A stretch of DNA of 64,000 nucleotides, taken from JACMLC01 sp963817025. GTDB taxonomy: Bacteria > Acidobacteriota > Blastocatellia > Pyrinomonadales > Pyrinomonadaceae. Below are positions 60,810-64,000 of the stretch, piece after piece (positions within the stretch are counted from its first letter, which is position 1; each line of letters opens with the position of its first letter). Made by a program: the position numbers and the translations under genes. The DNA lies in NCBI GenBank assembly GCA_963817025.1, contig CAWFML010000005.1, positions 248,001 to 312,000 of the forward strand, written 5' to 3'. Below the pieces are notes generated by a model, which saw only the letters and a list, made by a program, of their open reading frames with translations, was not told the DNA's origin and searched no databases.

Positions 60810-60878
60810 TTGGGCAGCGTAGAGGCTCGGCGCGGGCGTTTGGTTCCTCGCGCGAGTTTCAGAAGGAGGCCGTAAATT

Positions 60879-61295
60879 ATGGCAGACAAAGGTTTAGTGA
60901 ACACAATCGAGCTTGGGCGGGCGATTCGCCGCAAGCGTGAGGGAGAGGGCCTGAGCCTCAGAGATGTCGCGGACAAGACGGGCGTTTCGGCGTCAACGCT
61001 CTCGCGCATCGAAAACGGGACGGGAAAACCGGACGCGGATAACATCGCGCGGCTGACCGGCTGGCTAGACGTTCCGATGGAGCGCATCATGGGCGGCACG
61101 CGCCAGCTAGACGGCGAAGACGTGCAGCCAGTGGTCTTTTACCCGCACGAGTCCATGCCGGAAATCATCGAAGCGCACCTCAGAGCAGACCGCAACCTGA
61201 CGCCTGAGACCGCGAAAGCTTTGTCCGAAATGTTCCGCGTCGCTTACCAGCAGTTCAGCCATCCGGGCGAAGACGCGCGTAAGCGTCGCCGTTAA
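60879..61295 (+). CDS. XRE-family transcriptional repressor (DdrO-like)
   Basis: A 138-residue protein. The N-terminal helix-turn-helix (about residues 12-66) is of the Cro/C1 type: GLSLRDVADKTGVSASTLSR followed by IENGTGKPD. A helical C-terminal half follows (IIEAHLRADRNLTPETAKAL), the size and layout of DdrO, the repressor cleaved by PprI in Deinococcus. The DdrO comparison is by architecture and neighbours, not sequence alignment. Strong RBS AAGGAGG. Confidence 0.85.
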   Translation: MADKGLVNTIELGRAIRRKREGEGLSLRDVADKTGVSASTLSRIENGTGKPDADNIARLTGWLDVPMERIMGGTRQLDGEDVQPVVFYPHESMPEIIEAHLRADRNLTPETAKALSEMFRVAYQQFSHPGEDARKRRR

Positions 61296-61343
61296 ATTCG
61301 GGCCGCGCGAAACCAGAACAGCAATTCCGAACGGTCTTCAGAG

Positions 61344-61379
61344 AATGGCCGCGTTGTCATAGTGCAACGCGGCCATTTT
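61344..61379 (+). terminator. rho-independent terminator after the XRE gene
   Basis: AATGGCCGCGTTG and CAACGCGGCCATT are a perfect 13-bp stem with an 8-base loop, followed by TT. It separates the repressor from the protease homologue. Confidence 0.8.
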
Positions 61380-61410
61380 GGTGAAATGATGACGCTGATG
61401 CTGAAGAACA

Positions 61411-61439
61411 GTGAAAGGGCGAGCGCGTCGGGTTATAAT
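61411..61439 (+). promoter_or_regulatory. promoter of the ImmA/IrrE-like gene, leaderless
   Basis: GTGAAA at 61411-61416, 17 bases, then the consensus TATAAT at 61434-61439. The GTG start codon begins at 61446, the position where transcription should begin. Confidence 0.7.
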
Positions 61440-61445
61440 CAGGGC

Positions 61446-62084
61446 GTGGACGAAACCGAACTGCCGCCGTCTTACAAAGGCCGACAATATGAGCTGCGTG
61501 CGATGGGTTTAAGGGACTTCGCCGGATTGCGCTCGCCCGAAGAGCCGCTCGATCCATTCTCGCTCGCGGATTTCGCGCGTTTGATGGTCATAGATTTCGA
61601 GAAGATTCAGGGTCTTTCGCAAGAGACGCGCGATCATCTGTTGGGTCTCGGCGCGGACGCTTGGTCTGGCGGAACTTGCTCGCGCCCGCTGCCGAACGGC
61701 TGGCGGCTCGTGATACTCAATCCCAAACATGGAGCACAGCGCAACAACGCGACCTTGATGGAAGAGGTGTGCCATGTTTTCTTAGGCCACAAGGCAAACC
61801 GGCTGGCTATCGTTGCGGAGAACAAGCAGGGCAAAACCGCCGCGCGCGATTACAATGAGGATGATGAAGAGGCTGCTTATGCAGTCGGCGCAGCCGCGCT
61901 CGTCCCTTTCGCCGCGCTTCAACGCTTTGTCCGGCAGGGCAAGACCTCAAGAGAGATTTCGCAGCACTTCAACGTCAGCCGCGTGCTGGTCGAATACCGC
62001 ATGAAGGTCTCGCGCCTGTGGGCCGAATACAAAGCGCGTCATCCCGATGAGATGGAAAGACGATATAGAGAAGTAAGAAGGTAA
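61446..62084 (+). CDS. ImmA/IrrE family metallopeptidase-like protein with altered motif
   Basis: A 212-residue protein resembling ImmA/IrrE (DUF955). The region around LMEEVCHVFLGHK aligns with the HExxH helix of the family, but the first His is Glu, giving E106-E107-V-C-H110. A downstream acidic/Ala segment (EDDEEAAYAVGAAAL) sits where the third metal ligand is found. The C-terminal part looks like a helix-turn-helix (ISQHFNVSRVLVEYRM). In the PprI/IrrE system such a protease cleaves its XRE partner after DNA damage. Whether this variant is active is open. GTG 61446 was chosen because a -10 element lies just upstream. Confidence 0.8.
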   Translation: MDETELPPSYKGRQYELRAMGLRDFAGLRSPEEPLDPFSLADFARLMVIDFEKIQGLSQETRDHLLGLGADAWSGGTCSRPLPNGWRLVILNPKHGAQRNNATLMEEVCHVFLGHKANRLAIVAENKQGKTAARDYNEDDEEAAYAVGAAALVPFAALQRFVRQGKTSREISQHFNVSRVLVEYRMKVSRLWAEYKARHPDEMERRYREVRR

Positions 62085-62341
62085 AAGTAAAAGGGCAAAA
62101 GTAGGCCGCAATACAAATTTATGCGAATTAAGAGTAGAAAGCGTTTTGCAGGGAACAGTATTTCCTTCGCGTCTCTTTGCGTCTTTCTCTTTGCGGTCTT
62201 TGCGGTTAAGTAAGGTTTTAACGCAAAGAGCGCAAAGAACAGGACGCAAAGAAGCGCAAAGAGTGTTCTACTCTCGATCCACATATTTTATAAAATGCTT
62301 TTTGTCTTCACTTTTGCCTTTTACCTTTTTACTTTTGCCTT
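62078..62341. repeat. nested double inverted repeat upstream of the primase gene
   Basis: The outer arms belong to the AAAAGGTAAAAGGC family (GAAGGTAAAAGTAAAAGGGC at 62078 and CTTTTGCCTTTTACCTTTTT ending in ATGGA). An inner pair of the CGCAAAGAGCGC family spans 62165-62263. One hairpin family is therefore placed inside another. Confidence 0.85.
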
Positions 62342-63472
62342 ATGGAACATTACACGGGCAGCCTGCGCGAGTTGTGTGAGGAGATTAAGCGGCGGATAGA
62401 TTACCGCGCGTTCTTTCTTCATTACTGCGGCGCGGAATCGCGCGTCTCCGGCGCAAGGGCGCACGCGCGCTGCCCGATCCCCTCACACCAACACAGCGGG
62501 CAGGGAAGCAATAGCCTCTCGATTGATTTGACGCGCGGCCTCTTTCATTGTTTTTCCCGCGAAGAGGGCGGCGATGCCATACGCTTCTACGAGTTGATGC
62601 GCGATGTTCCATTCGCACGCGCCGTGCGCGAGCTGGCGCGCGAGCTTGGCATCAGCGCGGGCGACAGGGGGCAACCTGCCATAGCTTTTCGCGCCGCGCC
62701 GGATAAAGAAAATTACGCAGAGCAGGCGGAGGAAGAACCGCTCGCGCCGCAACGCTTGTCAGCCATCTGCGAGAGCTTTCTCAAATCCTGCCGCGAAGAA
62801 GAACAGATAGAGGGACTCAACTATCTTTCGCGGCGCGGCATTGCGGCAGAGACCATCAAGCGCGCGGGCATCAGCTATTTTCCGCGCCGCGCGTATCATC
62901 GCGTGATGCGTTCGATGCTGGATGACTTCAAGCTGGAAGAACTGCAACAGAGCGGTCTTTTCAACGCGCAGGCGCACCTGACTTTTTATAAACACAGGCT
63001 GCTGTTTCCGTTTTACATAGAAGGCCGCGCCGTTTATCTGCAAGCGCGCACGACCGCTTCAGGGGTCGAGCCGCGCTGGCACAACATGCGCGGCAATGTT
63101 CCAGCGCTCTATAACTCTGACGCGCTCTCGAATCTTTTGAGCGGCGAGACGGTTTATCTGGTCGAGGGATTTACGGACACGTTGACGCTCTTGACGCATG
63201 GCTTTACGGCTGTGGGCCTGGTCGGCGCGGGCGGTCTGAAAGAGGAATGGCTCGCGCCGCTCGCGCGGTTTCGCGTCGTCGTCGCGCTTGACGGAGACCG
63301 CGCCGGAGAGCGTGCGACGATGCGTTATCAGGAACTCTTCGCGGCGCGCGGGATGCCGTTCGCGCAACTCAGGCTTTCCACGGATGTCAACGATTTCTTT
63401 CGTCATCATCCGTCAGCCGCGCTTGAGTTTTCCCTGCTGACCGAAGCGGCTTTGGAAAGATTTAATCATTGA
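62342..63472 (+). CDS. DnaG-like TOPRIM primase
   Basis: A 376-residue protein. An N-terminal CHC2-like zinc-binding region has C44, H49 and C70 but lacks the second Cys of the usual terminal CxxC. A central helical region follows. The TOPRIM catalytic core has VEGFTDTL (about 272) and the acidic ALDGDRAG (about 315). There is no helicase-interaction domain (DnaG is about 600 residues), so it is probably a plasmid- or phage-type primase. The start follows a hairpin arm with no Shine-Dalgarno sequence. Confidence 0.88.
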   Translation: MEHYTGSLRELCEEIKRRIDYRAFFLHYCGAESRVSGARAHARCPIPSHQHSGQGSNSLSIDLTRGLFHCFSREEGGDAIRFYELMRDVPFARAVRELARELGISAGDRGQPAIAFRAAPDKENYAEQAEEEPLAPQRLSAICESFLKSCREEEQIEGLNYLSRRGIAAETIKRAGISYFPRRAYHRVMRSMLDDFKLEELQQSGLFNAQAHLTFYKHRLLFPFYIEGRAVYLQARTTASGVEPRWHNMRGNVPALYNSDALSNLLSGETVYLVEGFTDTLTLLTHGFTAVGLVGAGGLKEEWLAPLARFRVVVALDGDRAGERATMRYQELFAARGMPFAQLRLSTDVNDFFRHHPSAALEFSLLTEAALERFNH

Positions 63473-63541
63473 TTCATCTGCTCATTCAGCCCTTGAGAAA
63501 ATCATTTAATGAGCAAATGAGTAAATGAACCGATGATTAAA
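63461..63541. repeat. long inverted repeat, GAGCAAATGAGTAAATGAAC family
   Basis: TTTAATCATTGATTCATCTG on the left, GAGCAAATGAGTAAATGAAC on the right. It separates the primase from the terminal GAF gene and overlaps the primase stop codon. Confidence 0.8.
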
Positions 63542-63573
63542 TTGCCTTCATCATCTATAATCAAATTCAATCT

Positions 63574-64000
63574 ATGAGCGAGCATATCAAAGAAGCATCT
63601 GCACAGCGGACGGGTTTGACCACAACGGACAAGCTGCGCCTGCTGCTGGACATTACGAAGAAGATCAGCCGCTCGCTCGATCTGGAAGAAGTCCTGCGGA
63701 TGGTGATGGATACGCTCGACTCTCTGATTCCATACGACGCTGCGGGCATCTATGTCATCGAGCGCGCGGGCGACGACGTGCCGGAGGCGGCGCATGTCTT
63801 CCGCACGGAGATCGTGCGCGGCTATGACGTGGAAGAGCTTCTTGACCTGCGGCTCAAGATGGGCGAGGGGATTATCGGCTATGTGGCGCAGAAGGGCGAG
63901 CCGACCATCTCGCCGGACGTGAGACGCGATTCGCGTTACGTCAATGCTCGGCCTGAGACGCAAAGCGAGATGGTCGCGCCGATCATCGCTAATGATGAAG
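63574..64000 (+). CDS. GAF-domain signalling protein, partial (runs off the window)
   Basis: An incomplete gene of at least 142 residues. It starts SEHIKEASAQRTGLTTTDKL and continues into a GAF domain (TKKISRSLDLEEVLRMVMDT, then GEGIIGYVAQKGEP and SEMVAPIIANDE at the window end). The opening TTTDKLRLLLDITKKISRSL is typical of GAF-containing phosphatases of the RsbU/SpoIIE type and of histidine kinases, but the output domain is not visible. A TATAAT at 63556-63561 could be the -10 element. Confidence 0.85.
   Translation, partial: MSEHIKEASAQRTGLTTTDKLRLLLDITKKISRSLDLEEVLRMVMDTLDSLIPYDAAGIYVIERAGDDVPEAAHVFRTEIVRGYDVEELLDLRLKMGEGIIGYVAQKGEPTISPDVRRDSRYVNARPETQSEMVAPIIANDE

Noticed and set aside
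1..64000. tRNA or rRNA genes
   Set aside because: None recognised anywhere in the window by eye; a tRNA scan would be needed to exclude a divergent one.

Overview
The window reads as ordinary bacterial chromosome of roughly 55-60% GC. Its gene content (an Acidobacteriota-style Hfq with a long N-terminal tail, a complete dcw cell-division cluster with single-domain REC proteins nearby, a planctomycete/acidobacterial-style microcompartment set, VIT-VWA and Ycf48-like secreted proteins, paired M16 peptidases) points to Acidobacteriota, probably class Blastocatellia. That placement is inference from gene families, not from a marker search.

Layout. 0-3.4 kb: a TonB-C protein, a FucA-like class II aldolase and four microcompartment shell proteins (one BMC-H, three EutN/CcmL pentamers), followed by a Cys-tailed unknown. 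3.4-7 kb (minus): LemA, a nucleotidyltransferase-like protein, a TPM protein and a ZIP transporter. 7.2-25 kb (plus): the dcw cluster mraZ-rsmH-ftsL-ftsI-murF-mraY-murD-ftsW-murG-murC-(zinc ribbon)-murB-ftsQ-ftsA-ftsZ, driven by a promoter with a three-repeat MraZ operator; murE and ddl are absent from their usual slots. 25-41.6 kb (plus): Hfq, PdxA, two REC proteins, a GspG-like protein, ValS, NadC, XdhC-family proteins, an MFS transporter, a VIT-VWA protein and a Ycf48-like protein. 42-46 kb (minus): a catalytic and a non-catalytic M16 peptidase. 46.4-51 kb (plus): STAS, a TPR-thioredoxin protein, then a short peptide with a Cys/aromatic C-terminus followed by an ABC exporter. 51-58.3 kb: a Uma2-like protein, a cytoplasmic subtilase and a GAF protein (minus), an S41 processing protease (plus), then assorted small minus-strand genes. 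58.5-63.5 kb: a probable DNA-damage or mobile module (HTH protein, SWIM-Rad52 fusion, coiled-coil protein, XRE repressor, ImmA/IrrE-like protein, TOPRIM primase). The last gene, a GAF protein, runs off the end.

Three things stand out. (1) More than 25 intergenic gaps hold a long imperfect inverted repeat whose arms are short-period, low-complexity repeats of about ten recurring vocabularies. Several of these supply stop codons, C-terminal tails or the bases just before start codons, and one has been interrupted by a small TIR-bounded element that has a second, longer copy beside lemA. (2) The peptide plus ABC exporter unit has its own promoter, a long leader and a perfect 11-bp palindrome upstream, and is a candidate for an undescribed secreted-peptide system. 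(3) The XRE / ImmA-IrrE-like / Rad52 arrangement resembles the Deinococcus DdrO-PprI-DdrA damage response. It has a palindrome placed over the divergent start site, a near-leaderless promoter, and an altered metal motif in the protease homologue.

Coordinates of start codons were adjusted from the longest reading frame where a ribosome binding site, signal peptide or promoter argued for a shorter form.
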